47,241 bases of DNA, taken from NCBI RefSeq assembly GCF_021474405.1, contig NZ_JAKEIO010000055.1, positions 1 through 47,241 of the forward strand, written 5' to 3'. This DNA comes from [Streptosporangium] indianense. Lineage in GTDB: Bacteria > Actinomycetota > Actinomycetes > Streptomycetales > Streptomycetaceae. The notes under the pieces are model-generated. The model was given only the letters and a program-made list of their open reading frames with translations. It did no database searches and had not been told where the DNA came from. How positions within the stretch are numbered: the stretch's first letter is position 1; each line of letters starts with the position of its first letter. This document shows, in pieces, positions 23,980-33,253 of the stretch. A program made the translations under genes and the position numbers.

Positions 23980-25047
23980 TCACCCGCCGGTCGCGTCGGC
24001 CCGGGTCTCGTGGACCAGTTCGATCGCCCGGCCCAGCGTGTCGAGCCGGTCGTCGAGGGTGTCCCCGGCCGGGTACAGACGGACCGTGTCCACTCCGGCG
24101 TCGCACCAGACGCGCAGGCGCCGCCGCACCATCTCCTCCGTGCCGATGAGCGTCGTGGCCAGCACCATCTCGTCGGTGACGAGCCCGGTCGCGCCCTCGC
24201 GGTCACCCGCCTGCCAGCGCCGGCGGACCTCCGCCGCCACCTCGGCCCAACCCTGCCGGCTGTAGGCCCGGTTGTAGAAGTTGGTCGACGCGGACCCCAT
24301 GCCGCCCAGACTGAAGGCGAGTTCCTTCTTCCGGTCCGCGACCATGGCGGCCAGCGCCTCCTCGTCCGGGGCGAACGCGACCTCGGCGCCCTGGCAGACG
24401 TCGATGCCGGCGCGGTCACGGCCGGCGGCGGCCAGCCCCTCGTCCAGGGGAGCGAAGTACGCCTCGCCGGCGCCCTCGGGGACGAAGCTGGTGCCGAGCC
24501 AGCCGTCCGCGACCTGGCCCGTCAGCCGCAGCATGGCGGGCGACAGCGCCGCCAGATAGACGGGGACGGGGTGCTCGGCACGCATGGACAGGCGCATCGG
24601 GACCGCCTCCCCGCCGGGCAGCGGAATGCCGAACTCCGAACCGGAGTAGGCGATTTTGCCGCCCGCGACCACCTGACGCAGAATCTCCACCGTCTCGCGC
24701 ACCCGCGCCAGGGGACGGGCGAACGGCACCCCGTGCAGGCCCTCCATCACCTGCGGGCCGGACGGACCCAGCCCGAGCAGGAACCGCCCGCCGGACAGGT
24801 TCGACAGGGTGATCGCCGTCTGTGCCAGGGCGACCGGCGTGCGCGTGCCGACCTGCATGACCCCGGAACCGAGCAGCATGCGCTCCGTGCGGGCCGCGTA
24901 GAAGCCCAGCGCGGAGGGGGCGTCGGAACCCCAGGCCTCGGCCACCCAGCAGACGTCGAGCCCCAGCTTCTCCGCCTCCACCACGAAGTCGGCCTGCCGG
25001 GACCAGGAACCCAGGGCCGCCGCCTCGACGGTCGTCGCCGCCCGCAT
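23980..25047 (-). CDS. LLM class (probably F420-dependent) oxidoreductase
   Basis: A 355-aa luciferase-like monooxygenase fold enzyme. Features: DFVVEAEKLGLDVCWVAEAW near the N-terminus, GSGVMQVGTRTPVALAQTA, LSGGRFLLGLGPSGPQVMEG (cofactor-phosphate region), PVYLAALSPAMLRLTGQVAD and a C-terminal RVWCDAGVDTVRLYPAG. The TIM-barrel order and the length fit F420-type LLM proteins of actinobacteria; the substrate is unknown. ATG 25047 shares one base with the stop of the upstream SRPBCC gene (TGATG), so the two are coupled. Confidence 0.9.
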   Translation of the reverse strand: MRAATTVEAAALGSWSRQADFVVEAEKLGLDVCWVAEAWGSDAPSALGFYAARTERMLLGSGVMQVGTRTPVALAQTAITLSNLSGGRFLLGLGPSGPQVMEGLHGVPFARPLARVRETVEILRQVVAGGKIAYSGSEFGIPLPGGEAVPMRLSMRAEHPVPVYLAALSPAMLRLTGQVADGWLGTSFVPEGAGEAYFAPLDEGLAAAGRDRAGIDVCQGAEVAFAPDEEALAAMVADRKKELAFSLGGMGSASTNFYNRAYSRQGWAEVAAEVRRRWQAGDREGATGLVTDEMVLATTLIGTEEMVRRRLRVWCDAGVDTVRLYPAGDTLDDRLDTLGRAIELVHETRADATGG

Positions 25048-25553
25048 CACGCCTCCACCCGCTGCTTGATCTGCTCCAGCGTCGCGGTCATGCCGCGCTC
25101 GAACTCCCGCAGCCGTACGAACACGATCTTCTGCTCCTTCTCCGGCATGGCGTCGATCGCGAACGACAGGCCCGATCGCCCGGGCCCCATCCGCATCCAC
25201 TGCGACAGCTCGGTGCCGCCGTCCCTGGGTTCCAGCTCGAACCGCCACACGGCGCTGGGCTCCGCGGGATCCCCGACCGCCCAGGCGAACACCCGCTCCG
25301 CCTCGCAGGCCACCACCGTCGAGACCGTCTCCCACTCGCCGAACCGCTCGTGCCTGCTCCGGCCGACGAACCGGGCCCCGACGGCCGGCCCGGACGCGTC
25401 CCCGGCCCACCGCGCGGACTGCAGCTCCTCACTCATCTCGGGCATCCGCGTCACATCCGACACCAGTGCCCACACCCTCCCCGGCGGAGCGGCGACCCAC
25501 GTCGTCACCTCGACCGTCGGTTGGTCCGCGTACCGCGCGCCCGTCCACTCCAT
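25047..25553 (-). CDS. SRPBCC family protein coupled to the LLM oxidoreductase
   Basis: A 168-aa START-like ligand-binding protein: VTTWVAAPPGRVWALVSDVT, GARFVGRSRHERFGEWETVS, WRFELEPRDGGTELSQWMRM and a long C-terminal helix with FERGMTATLEQIKQRVEA. It overlaps the LLM gene by one base, so the pair is probably one two-step pathway acting on a bulky hydrophobic substrate. The start is ATG 25553 with AGGAGG about 10 nt upstream. It is not closely related to the SRPBCC pair at 2709 and 33254. Confidence 0.9.
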   Translation of the reverse strand: MEWTGARYADQPTVEVTTWVAAPPGRVWALVSDVTRMPEMSEELQSARWAGDASGPAVGARFVGRSRHERFGEWETVSTVVACEAERVFAWAVGDPAEPSAVWRFELEPRDGGTELSQWMRMGPGRSGLSFAIDAMPEKEQKIVFVRLREFERGMTATLEQIKQRVEA

Positions 25554-25864
25554 CGTGTGCCGGCCTCCTCGTCGACAGTGATTGCCGAAACAGAGTTGCG
25601 TAATAAGACTGAACAGGTCAAGGTCGAAAATACGGAAGGGGGGTGAGGGGGCCGGCCGATCCGGGCCGGTGTGCGGGACCGCGCCTTCGGGGCCGCGTAC
25701 GCTACCGATGGCTCAGCCCCGGGGATCTTCACGTCCTGCGTGCCCCACGGCGGCGGAGTCGTCCGGGACGGCGGTGGCGGAGCCGACGTGCCGACGGGCA
25801 CCATGGTCGCGGCGGGACGCGGTCTCGGAGTCGGTCCGCGCCGGCCTTCGAGCGGAGGGACGAG
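25554..25864. promoter_or_regulatory. Divergent promoter region
   Basis: 311 bp between the SRPBCC/LLM operon and the lipid-kinase gene. The left third (25580-25640) is unusually A/T-rich for this genome. On the minus strand it offers TTTCGA and TTATTA 17 nt apart as a possible promoter. On the plus strand GGAGGG precedes ATG 25865. No gene is seen. Confidence 0.5.
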
Positions 25865-27217
25865 ATGGGATCGGCGATGGACGAGCGGTTTCACCGCCGG
25901 CAGAGGTGGGCCGCCCGGGGCGCCCTGGCGGCGGCAGCGCTGGCGGCCTTGCTGCCGCTCGTCTCCGGCGGCCTGCGGGGTCTGCTCCTGCTCGTGGCGG
26001 GCCTCGCGGGCCTGGCCGTGACCGCCGCGGCACTCTGGTGGGTGCTGTCGCGCCGCGGAGTCATCCGGATCGCGTCGGCCGCGCTGGCCGTCCTCGCGCC
26101 CGTCGGCCTCATCACCCTCTTCGCCACCGCCAATCTGCTCTGGGTGGTCTTCCTGTCGCTGCTCCTGTGGTGCGGGGCGGTCTGGAGCGGCCGCTACGCC
26201 CTGCGCAGCACGGGCCTGCGGGCCGTACGCGTGAAGGAGTACCGCACACCGCCGCCCCTGCGCCCCTTCCTGCTGCTCAACCCGCGCTCCGGCGGCGGCA
26301 AGGTGGAGAAGTTCAACCTCCGGGAGAAGGCCGAGTCCCTGGGCGCCCAGGTCGTGCTGCTCGACCCCGACCAGCACCAGGACGTCACCGCCCTGGCCAA
26401 AGCCGCCGTGGCCGACGGAGCCGACCTCCTGGGCGTCGCGGGCGGCGACGGCACCCAGGCCCTGGTCGCCGCCGTCGCCGCTGAACACGGACTGCCGTTC
26501 CTCGTCATCGCCGCCGGTACGCGCAACCACTTCGCCATGGACCTGGGCCTGGACCGCGACGACCCCGCCGCCTGCCTCGACGCCCTCACCGACGGCGTCG
26601 AACTCCGCGTCGACCTCGGGTTCGCCGACGACCGGCCCTTCGTCAACAACGCCTCGTTCGGCGTGTACGGGTCCGTCGTGCAGAGCCCCGGCTACCGCGA
26701 GGGCAAGGTCGGCGCCGCCCTGGACCTGCTGCCCGACCTGCTCACCCGGCAGAGCGGCCCGCGTCTGACGGCCACCGCCGACGGCACCATCGTCGCCGAC
26801 CCGCAGGCGATCCTGGTCAGCAACAACGCCTACCGCATGGACGACCCCTTCGGCTTCGGCCGTCGCGAGCGGCTCAACTCGGGGCGGCTCGGGGTGCTCG
26901 CCGTCCGGGTGGACAGTGCCGTGGAGGCGGCCGAACTCCTGCTGTCCCCGCGCCCGGAGGGCCTCACGGTGCTCACCGCCCAGCGCGTCGTCGTCGATGC
27001 CGACGCGCCGGAGCTGGAGGTCGGCCTCGACGGCGAGGCGCTCGTCATGCCCGCCCCGGTCCGCTGCCGCATCGCGCGCCGCGCCCTGCGCGTCCGGGTG
27101 CCGCGCGACCGTCCGGGGGTCCCTGAGGCACCACCTCGCCTCGACTGGCGGCGGCTGCGGAAACTGGCGGCGGCGGTCGGCCGCACCGCCGTACCCGCGC
27201 GTTCCCGGCGCACCTGA
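25865..27217 (+). CDS. Diacylglycerol/sphingosine kinase family protein with N-terminal membrane helices
   Basis: A 450-aa protein. Residues ~15-108 hold three or four hydrophobic helices; ~130-420 is a DAGK/YegS-type lipid kinase domain. The nucleotide loop GGDGT is at 193-197 and follows FLLLNPRSGGGKVEKF. The conserved GTRNHFAMDLGL, FVNNASFGVYG and QAILVSNNAYRMDDP blocks are all present. It probably phosphorylates a membrane lipid using ATP. The start is ATG 25865 with GGAGGG 4-5 nt upstream; a second ATG at 25877 is also possible. A Pro/Arg-rich tail ends the protein. Confidence 0.9.
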   Translation: MGSAMDERFHRRQRWAARGALAAAALAALLPLVSGGLRGLLLLVAGLAGLAVTAAALWWVLSRRGVIRIASAALAVLAPVGLITLFATANLLWVVFLSLLLWCGAVWSGRYALRSTGLRAVRVKEYRTPPPLRPFLLLNPRSGGGKVEKFNLREKAESLGAQVVLLDPDQHQDVTALAKAAVADGADLLGVAGGDGTQALVAAVAAEHGLPFLVIAAGTRNHFAMDLGLDRDDPAACLDALTDGVELRVDLGFADDRPFVNNASFGVYGSVVQSPGYREGKVGAALDLLPDLLTRQSGPRLTATADGTIVADPQAILVSNNAYRMDDPFGFGRRERLNSGRLGVLAVRVDSAVEAAELLLSPRPEGLTVLTAQRVVVDADAPELEVGLDGEALVMPAPVRCRIARRALRVRVPRDRPGVPEAPPRLDWRRLRKLAAAVGRTAVPARSRRT

Positions 27218-27228
27218 GCGCCGGCCGG

Positions 27229-27286
27229 GCCCGCACGCAGGAGGTCCCCCACGCTGTGTCGCGTGGGGGACCTCCTGCGTGCGGGC
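27229..27286. terminator. 26-bp perfect-stem bidirectional terminator
   Basis: Left arm 27229-27254 and right arm 27261-27286 pair over 26 bp without mismatch around a TGTGTC loop, between the convergent lipid-kinase and ABM genes. This is an exceptionally long stem. Confidence 0.85.
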
Positions 27287-27292
27287 TGTCGG

Positions 27293-27619
27293 TCAGGCGT
27301 CCTTCGGTCCGGCCTGCTGCACGACCTCGAAGGACCACAGAGTCGAGCCGCTCGCCGCCGGCTTCGGCCGTTCGCCGCCCTCGCCGCCGCCCTGGTGTGC
27401 GCTCTTCATCGGCCCCTCCATCCACGCCTGGAAGGACTCCTCGTCGCGCCACCGGGTGTAGACGAGGTAGGTGTCGGTGCCTTCCACCGGGCGGAGCAGC
27501 TCGAACCACTCGAACCCGTCGGAGTTCTCCACGGCGTGCGCCCGGGAGGCGAAGCGCTTCTCCAGCGTCTCCCGCTGCTCGGTGGGCACGGTCAGCACAT
27601 TGATCTTGACTACGCTCAT
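27293..27619 (-). CDS. Antibiotic biosynthesis monooxygenase (ABM) domain protein
   Basis: A 108-aa dimeric ferredoxin-like ABM-fold protein: VVKINVLTVPTEQRETLEKR, GFEWFELLRPVEGTDTYLVY, TRWRDEESFQAWMEGPMKSA. The family includes heme-degrading and quinone-forming monooxygenases. The FxxWFELLRP and TRW patterns resemble the heme-degrading branch, but a heme ligand cannot be confirmed by eye. The start is ATG 27619; the ribosome binding site is weak. A long terminator hairpin follows. Confidence 0.87.
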   Translation of the reverse strand: MSVVKINVLTVPTEQRETLEKRFASRAHAVENSDGFEWFELLRPVEGTDTYLVYTRWRDEESFQAWMEGPMKSAHQGGGEGGERPKPAASGSTLWSFEVVQQAGPKDA

Positions 27620-27685
27620 GGGCCCATCTTGCCCGATGGCCCGGTTGCGCCGACGTCCGCATGGTTCTGAGCGCGTTCACAACAG

Positions 27686-28139
27686 ATCGCCCTGCGCGCC
27701 GTCATGGTGACGAGCCCGGACCGGGGAGGGGTCTTCGACGTCCTGCTGCGGCCGGCCCGGCTCGGTCTCGGCGGCCCGGTCGGCGGCGGCGCCCAGTACG
27801 TGTCCTGGATCCACGACCGCGACGTCGCCCGGGCGATCGAGTTCCTCGTCGCCCGGGACGACATCACCGGCCCGGTCATCTCGCCGCCCCCGGGCCCCTG
27901 CCGCAGCGCGCCTTCATGCGCTGCCTGCGCACGGCGTGGGGCGTCCCGGGCGGGCTGCCCGCGATGCGCTGGAGGGCGGAGTTCGGCGCCTTCGTCCTGC
28001 GTTCGGACACCGAGCTGCTGAAGAGCCGACGGGTCGTCCCCGGCCGCCTGCTCGGCGAGGGCTTCGTCTTCGAGCGCCCCGACTGGCCGCAGGCCGCGGA
28101 CGACCTCGTGCGGCGCCTGCGCCAACGCGCGGGCGGTGA
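27686..28139 (+). pseudogene. Truncated, frameshifted TIGR01777-type (SDR) sugar-nucleotide epimerase
   Basis: The frame opens with ALRAVMVTSPDRGGVFDVLL and continues GGGAQYVSWIHDRDVARAIE to DDITGPV at about 27877. Homology then moves to another frame: AAPGPLPQRAFMRCLRTAWG, GAFVLRSDTELLKSRRVVPG, FVFERPDWPQAADDLV. This is the C-terminal half of the family. The N-terminal ~160-180 residues with the NAD-binding Rossmann motif are absent, and a 1-nt deletion at about 27878-27882 breaks the rest. The original stop is lost, and the end abuts the next minus-strand gene. Confidence 0.8.
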
Positions 28140-28146
28140 CCCCGGG

Positions 28147-29016
28147 TCAGTTCTGCCGGCCGCCCTGCTCCAGGGCCTTGCCGGTCATGTCGGTGACCTG
28201 CCCGGCCGGCGGTTCGTCCGCCTCCACCTCGGTGCCGAAGTCGGTGAAGTCCATGACCGTGCGCACCGTGACCTTCTCGGGCGCGGGCGAGGCGTCGGGG
28301 GAGGAGCGCTGCGTCGTCTCCGGGGCCTTGACGGTCATGTCGATCTGCTGACGGCGCATCCGGCCTTCGTCGTCCAGCCAGACGTCCATCGGCAGGGTCG
28401 GACCGACCTGCTTGCGCAGGGTGTCGCCGTTGGGCAGGTCGTCCACGTCCACGGAGACTCGGTAGTGGGTGGTCCGCACCCCGTTGACCGTGGCCTTCCC
28501 CTTCTCGCTCACGTCCTTGTCGGTGATCGCCCTGGCATAGGCCGCGGACTGCGCCGGATCGCTCATGGACCGGTCCCCGGCGCCCTGCCGTGCGGCGACC
28601 TTCCCCAGATCGACCTTGATCCAGGGTTTGCCTCCCGGTGCCTGCTCCTGGGGCAGCTTCTGGTACAGGACCTGGTCGATCACCCGTTGCTCGATCCGCT
28701 GCCCCTGCACCGACAGCGTCATGACGCTGTCGCCGTCGTCCAGGTCCACGACGCCCTGCCCGTCGGCGGTCCGGGAAGCGCCCTGGGCCGAGGTTCGCAC
28801 CCGCAGCTTCACCCTGGCGGTGTCCTCCTCGGCCGTCCGGTCGTAGGCTGAACGCACCGCCTGCGTGCCCTGCTCCCGGGCGCCGGCGCTCGACTGCGCC
28901 GACGTGTCCTGCGCCTCGTCGCCCGAGTCGTCACCGCAGCCGACCAGCACCGTCCCCGCCAGAACCCCGGCGATACCTAAGGCACAGACCCGCCTGCCGT
29001 TCCCCGCCCTGCCCAT
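28147..29016 (-). CDS. Lipoprotein of the LppX/LprAFG-like type, with a TTA codon
   Basis: A 289-aa secreted lipoprotein. The signal peptide ends in the lipobox VLVGC with Cys near residue 27, followed by a Gly/Asp/Ser-rich tether. The mature domain has VVDLDDGDSVMTLSVQGQ, DQVLYQKLPQEQAPGGKPW, HYRVSVDVDDLPNG and a C-terminal VRTVMDFTDFGTEVEA. This pattern is seen in the many Streptomyces LppX-like lipoproteins, which have a hydrophobic ligand cavity. The start is ATG 29016 with GAGGAG. The codon at 28980-28978, in the signal peptide (VCALGIAG), is TTA, suggesting bldA dependence. Confidence 0.88.
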   Translation of the reverse strand: MGRAGNGRRVCALGIAGVLAGTVLVGCGDDSGDEAQDTSAQSSAGAREQGTQAVRSAYDRTAEEDTARVKLRVRTSAQGASRTADGQGVVDLDDGDSVMTLSVQGQRIEQRVIDQVLYQKLPQEQAPGGKPWIKVDLGKVAARQGAGDRSMSDPAQSAAYARAITDKDVSEKGKATVNGVRTTHYRVSVDVDDLPNGDTLRKQVGPTLPMDVWLDDEGRMRRQQIDMTVKAPETTQRSSPDASPAPEKVTVRTVMDFTDFGTEVEADEPPAGQVTDMTGKALEQGGRQN

Positions 29017-29123
29017 CGAACCAGCTCCTCTCCGGTGTGTGTGGTGCGGCCCAAGTGCCCGAACCGCACGTGAACACACCTGTGTGTCCCAGGAGTTGGT
29101 GCCGGGCGGCATGAGCGGCCCGG

Positions 29124-29270
29124 TCAGTGGCGGCCCCTGAGCTTGCCGAGCAGGCGCTGGGCCTGGGCCCGCTTGCGGGGGTCGGCCGCGGCCCGGCGTG
29201 CCTGTTCGGCGGCCCGCCGCCCCTGCGGACTGCGGGCGAACTCCTTGATGCGGTTCAGCATTCCGGCCAT
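29124..29270 (-). CDS. Small basic protein of unknown function (48 aa)
   Basis: A 48-residue, strongly basic helical protein: MAGMLNRIKEFARSPQGRRA, then RKRAQAQRLLGKLRGRH at the end. Its start ATG 29270 follows AGGAAGGAAGG. The SPQGRRA..A helix and basic tail are typical of a small conserved Streptomyces protein, but I know no function. Nucleic-acid or membrane binding would fit the charge; this is inference. Confidence 0.75.
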   Translation of the reverse strand: MAGMLNRIKEFARSPQGRRAAEQARRAAADPRKRAQAQRLLGKLRGRH

Positions 29271-29403
29271 GACGCACCTTCCTTCCTGTCGTGATGTGCA
29301 CGTGCCTGCCATGCGCGTACCCTGCGATGACGGGCTCAGGCACGCCTCGCCCCGGCGGGTGCGCGAGGCGAATGTGTTTGCCGCCGGAGTCAGAGGCAAG
29401 TCG

Positions 29404-29871
29404 GTGTCCATGACTGAAGAGAACAAGCGGACGAATCAGAAGGCGTCGACCGTGCGGACCGCCGAGTCCAAGGCCCGCGGCACGGCGGACAAGGCCACCG
29501 CGCCGGCGTCCCAAGCGGCCAAGGGCGCCGCGGGCAAGGCCGGTGAGGCGGCGTCAGCCGCCAAGTCGGGCGCCGAGCGCTCTGCCGAGACGGCCAAGTC
29601 CGCCGCCGGACGCTCCGCCGAGACGGCCAAGTCGGCGGCGCAGACGGCGGCCAAGGGCGTCGAGGCGGGCCGCCAGGCGGTCGTCACCGCATCCGGCCAC
29701 GTCGCCACCACGGCGAAGACGGCCTGGACGTTCATCGCCCATCGCAAGCTCGTGGCCGCGGGCGTCGGAGCGGGCCTCACCGCGCTGAGCGCCGCGTCCT
29801 ACGCCGTCGGACGCCGCGCGGAACGCGGCGCGCACGGCCCCCTGACCCGGCTCACCGGCGGCCGGATCTAG
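29404..29871 (+). CDS. Alanine/lysine-rich helical protein with a C-terminal membrane segment
   Basis: A 155-aa protein. After a charged N-terminus (TEENKRTNQKASTVRTAESK) comes a long Ala/Lys/Ser/Glu helix with 11-residue periodicity (AKSGAERSAET, AKSAAGRSAET, AKSAA), like LEA or apolipoprotein repeats. A hydrophobic segment near residues 122-142 (LVAAGVGAGLTALSAASYAV) follows, then RRAERGAHGPLTRLTGG. It resembles stress-protective or membrane-associated proteins. The start is GTG 29404 with AGAGG upstream; ATG 29410 is the alternative. Confidence 0.78.
   Translation: MSMTEENKRTNQKASTVRTAESKARGTADKATAPASQAAKGAAGKAGEAASAAKSGAERSAETAKSAAGRSAETAKSAAQTAAKGVEAGRQAVVTASGHVATTAKTAWTFIAHRKLVAAGVGAGLTALSAASYAVGRRAERGAHGPLTRLTGGRI
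29560..29640 (+). repeat. 33-bp tandem repeats inside the alanine-rich gene
   Basis: Two near-identical 33-bp units (29560-29592, 29593-29625) and the start of a third (29626-29640) encode the 11-residue AKSxAxRSAET period. Confidence 0.8.
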
Positions 29872-29908
29872 CACGGGCGGCGCGAGGACGTGCCGGTCCG
29901 AGGGAGCA

Positions 29909-29955
29909 GGCGGCGCGACGCGCCACCGGGTACCCCGGTGGTCCGTGGCGCCGCC
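29909..29955 (+). terminator. Compound hairpin terminator
   Basis: An outer stem GGCGGCGC/GCGCCGCC encloses an inner 8-bp stem CCACCGGG/CCCGGTGG, 37 nt after the alanine-rich gene. Confidence 0.65.
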
Positions 29956-30155
29956 CCCTCGTGCGCGTGCCGGCACACCGCGGTGGTGAGATCTCCGCGG
30001 ACGTGCCGAAGGGGGAGCGCACCCCCAGCCCGGAGCGGCGCACGTGGTCTGGCGCACATCCGCCCCTGACCGGGGCGTGCCCCTCGCGCGGCCCCGCCGT
30101 CACGAGAAAGGATGGGACCGCACACGAAGGATCAACCATGCGGAGGAGCGGGCCC

Positions 30156-31796
<1,641 letters not shown>

Positions 31797-31810
31797 CCGC
31801 GAGCACACCG

Positions 31811-31842
31811 CGGCCCGGGACCACCGCACGGGGCCCGGGCCG
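31811..31842 (+). terminator. Hairpin terminator of pgm
   Basis: A CGGCCCGGG/CCCGGGCCG stem (9 bp) starts 14 nt after the pgm stop. Confidence 0.65.
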
Positions 31843-31850
31843 TCGGCGTC

Positions 31851-31980
31851 TCAGCCGCGCAGGCCGCGGGCGGGCAGCACGATGTTCACCGCCGAGGCCT
31901 CGCGTCCTCGTCGGACATGAGGAGCGACTGCTCGACGGCCTTCGACGTGCCCTCGGGACCGCTTGCATCCGTCCCGCCGT
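31851..31980 (-). pseudogene. C-terminal remnant of a short-chain dehydrogenase (SDR)
   Basis: The minus strand reads GPEGTSKAVEQSLLMSDEDA in one frame. In another it reads EASAVNIVLPARGLRG and a stop at 31851. Together they mimic the usual SDR ending (LLMSDEASAVNGxVLPADGG). A small insertion around 31895-31905 shifts the frame, and two short deletions remove the normal Gly and Asp-Gly. No catalytic YxxxK region is present. It is a decayed tail only. Confidence 0.45.
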
Positions 31981-32093
31981 CACCCGGCCGGACCAGCCCG
32001 CGCCGGGCTCTCCACACGAACGAGGGGCCCACGCCCCCGGTCTGCCCGCGATACAGGACACTGGGTGAAGATCCCACCGGGAAGGACCGACAC

Positions 32094-32381
32094 GTGATCA
32101 TCTTCGGCACCAAGGGTTACCTGTACCAGCTCGCGATACTGACGCTCGTGTGCGGCCAGTGCGGAAACCCCGCCGCGCACACGCTCAGGAAGCGCCTCAC
32201 GAAGTTCACCCTGTTCTTCGTCCCGCTGTTCCCGATCTCCACGAAGTACCTGACGCAGTGCACCTTCTGCGGCGCGGAGCAGAAGGTGACCAAGGAGCAG
32301 GCGGAGCAGCTGCAGGCCCAGAGCGCGGGCGGCCCCAGCGGTCAGGCGTACGGGCAGCCGCAGCAGCACGACCGGTTCTGA
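32094..32381 (+). CDS. Zinc-ribbon domain protein
   Basis: A 95-aa protein: MIIFGTKGYLYQLAILTLVC at the start, then a four-Cys zinc ribbon made of CGQC (residues ~20-23) and CTFC (~57-60), separated by a hydrophobic stretch (TKFTLFFVPLFPISTKYLTQ) that also looks membrane-interactive. The tail is Gln/Gly-rich. The start is GTG 32094 with GGAAGG. The family is common in Streptomyces with no known role. Confidence 0.85.
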   Translation: MIIFGTKGYLYQLAILTLVCGQCGNPAAHTLRKRLTKFTLFFVPLFPISTKYLTQCTFCGAEQKVTKEQAEQLQAQSAGGPSGQAYGQPQQHDRF

Positions 32382-32491
32382 TCCCGGTGGCCGGACCGCT
32401 CCGGCACACGCCTCGACGCCGGCCGGCGGCTCCTCGCCGCCGCCGACACTTCGGCGGGCGTCGAAGCGTCCCGCCCGTAGCGTCCTGAGCC

Positions 32492-33121
32492 ATGACGACC
32501 GACACCCACCTGGTGATCCAGCCGAGCATCCTCTACTTCGGCACGCCCGTGGTCCTGCTGACCACCGAGAACCCCGACGGCACCTTCAACCTCGCCCCCG
32601 TCTCCTCCGTATGGGCCCTGGGGCAGCACCTCGTCCTCGGCCTGGGCACCGAGAGTCGGACCGCGCGCAATCTCGCGGAACGCCCCGAACTCGTGGTCAA
32701 CGTCGCCTCGCCCGAGCTCTGGGAGCACGTGGAACGCCTCGCACCGCTCACCGGAGCCCGCCCCGTGCCGGAGACCGAACGGTCCCTCTACCGGCACGAG
32801 CCGGACAAGTTCGCCGCGGCCGGGCTCACCCCGGCCGCCGCCGGCCTGGTGCGGCCCCCGCGTGCCGCCGAGTGCGCCCTGCAGTTGGAGGCCCGGGCCC
32901 GCGCGTTGACACCGGGCGGAGCGGGCCTCTTCGTCAGCGTGGAGTGCGAGGTGCTGCGCGTCCACGCCGCCGAACGGGTCGTCGTGCCCGGCACCCGGCA
33001 CATCGACCCGGACCTGTGGAGCCCGCTGCTTTACAACTTCCGGCACTACCACGGCCTGGCCCCCGGTCTCGGCCACGGCTTCCGATCGGAAACGGCGCGG
33101 GCCACCGCACCCGCGCGGTGA
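32492..33121 (+). CDS. Flavin reductase-like domain protein
   Basis: A 209-aa protein of the FMN-binding split-barrel flavin reductase family: LYFGTPVVLLTTENPDGTFN, NLAPVSSVWALGQHLVLGLG and ELVVNVASPELWEHVERLAP. A later IDPDLWSPLLYNFRHYHGLA segment matches a subgroup acting as flavin-dependent oxidoreductases of unknown substrate. The start is ATG 32492. No clear ribosome binding site is visible, so the transcript could be leaderless or use a weak site. Confidence 0.88.
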   Translation: MTTDTHLVIQPSILYFGTPVVLLTTENPDGTFNLAPVSSVWALGQHLVLGLGTESRTARNLAERPELVVNVASPELWEHVERLAPLTGARPVPETERSLYRHEPDKFAAAGLTPAAAGLVRPPRAAECALQLEARARALTPGGAGLFVSVECEVLRVHAAERVVVPGTRHIDPDLWSPLLYNFRHYHGLAPGLGHGFRSETARATAPAR

Positions 33122-33253
33122 ACCGCTGCGCCGGTCGCTGATCGCTTGGGATGTGGCAACCGGAGGATCCCGGGTACTCGCCCCGCACGGGCCCGGACCT
33201 GTGTGGGCAGATGGGCCTCCTGCAGTCGATCAGTGAAAACGGAGGCAGGTCAG

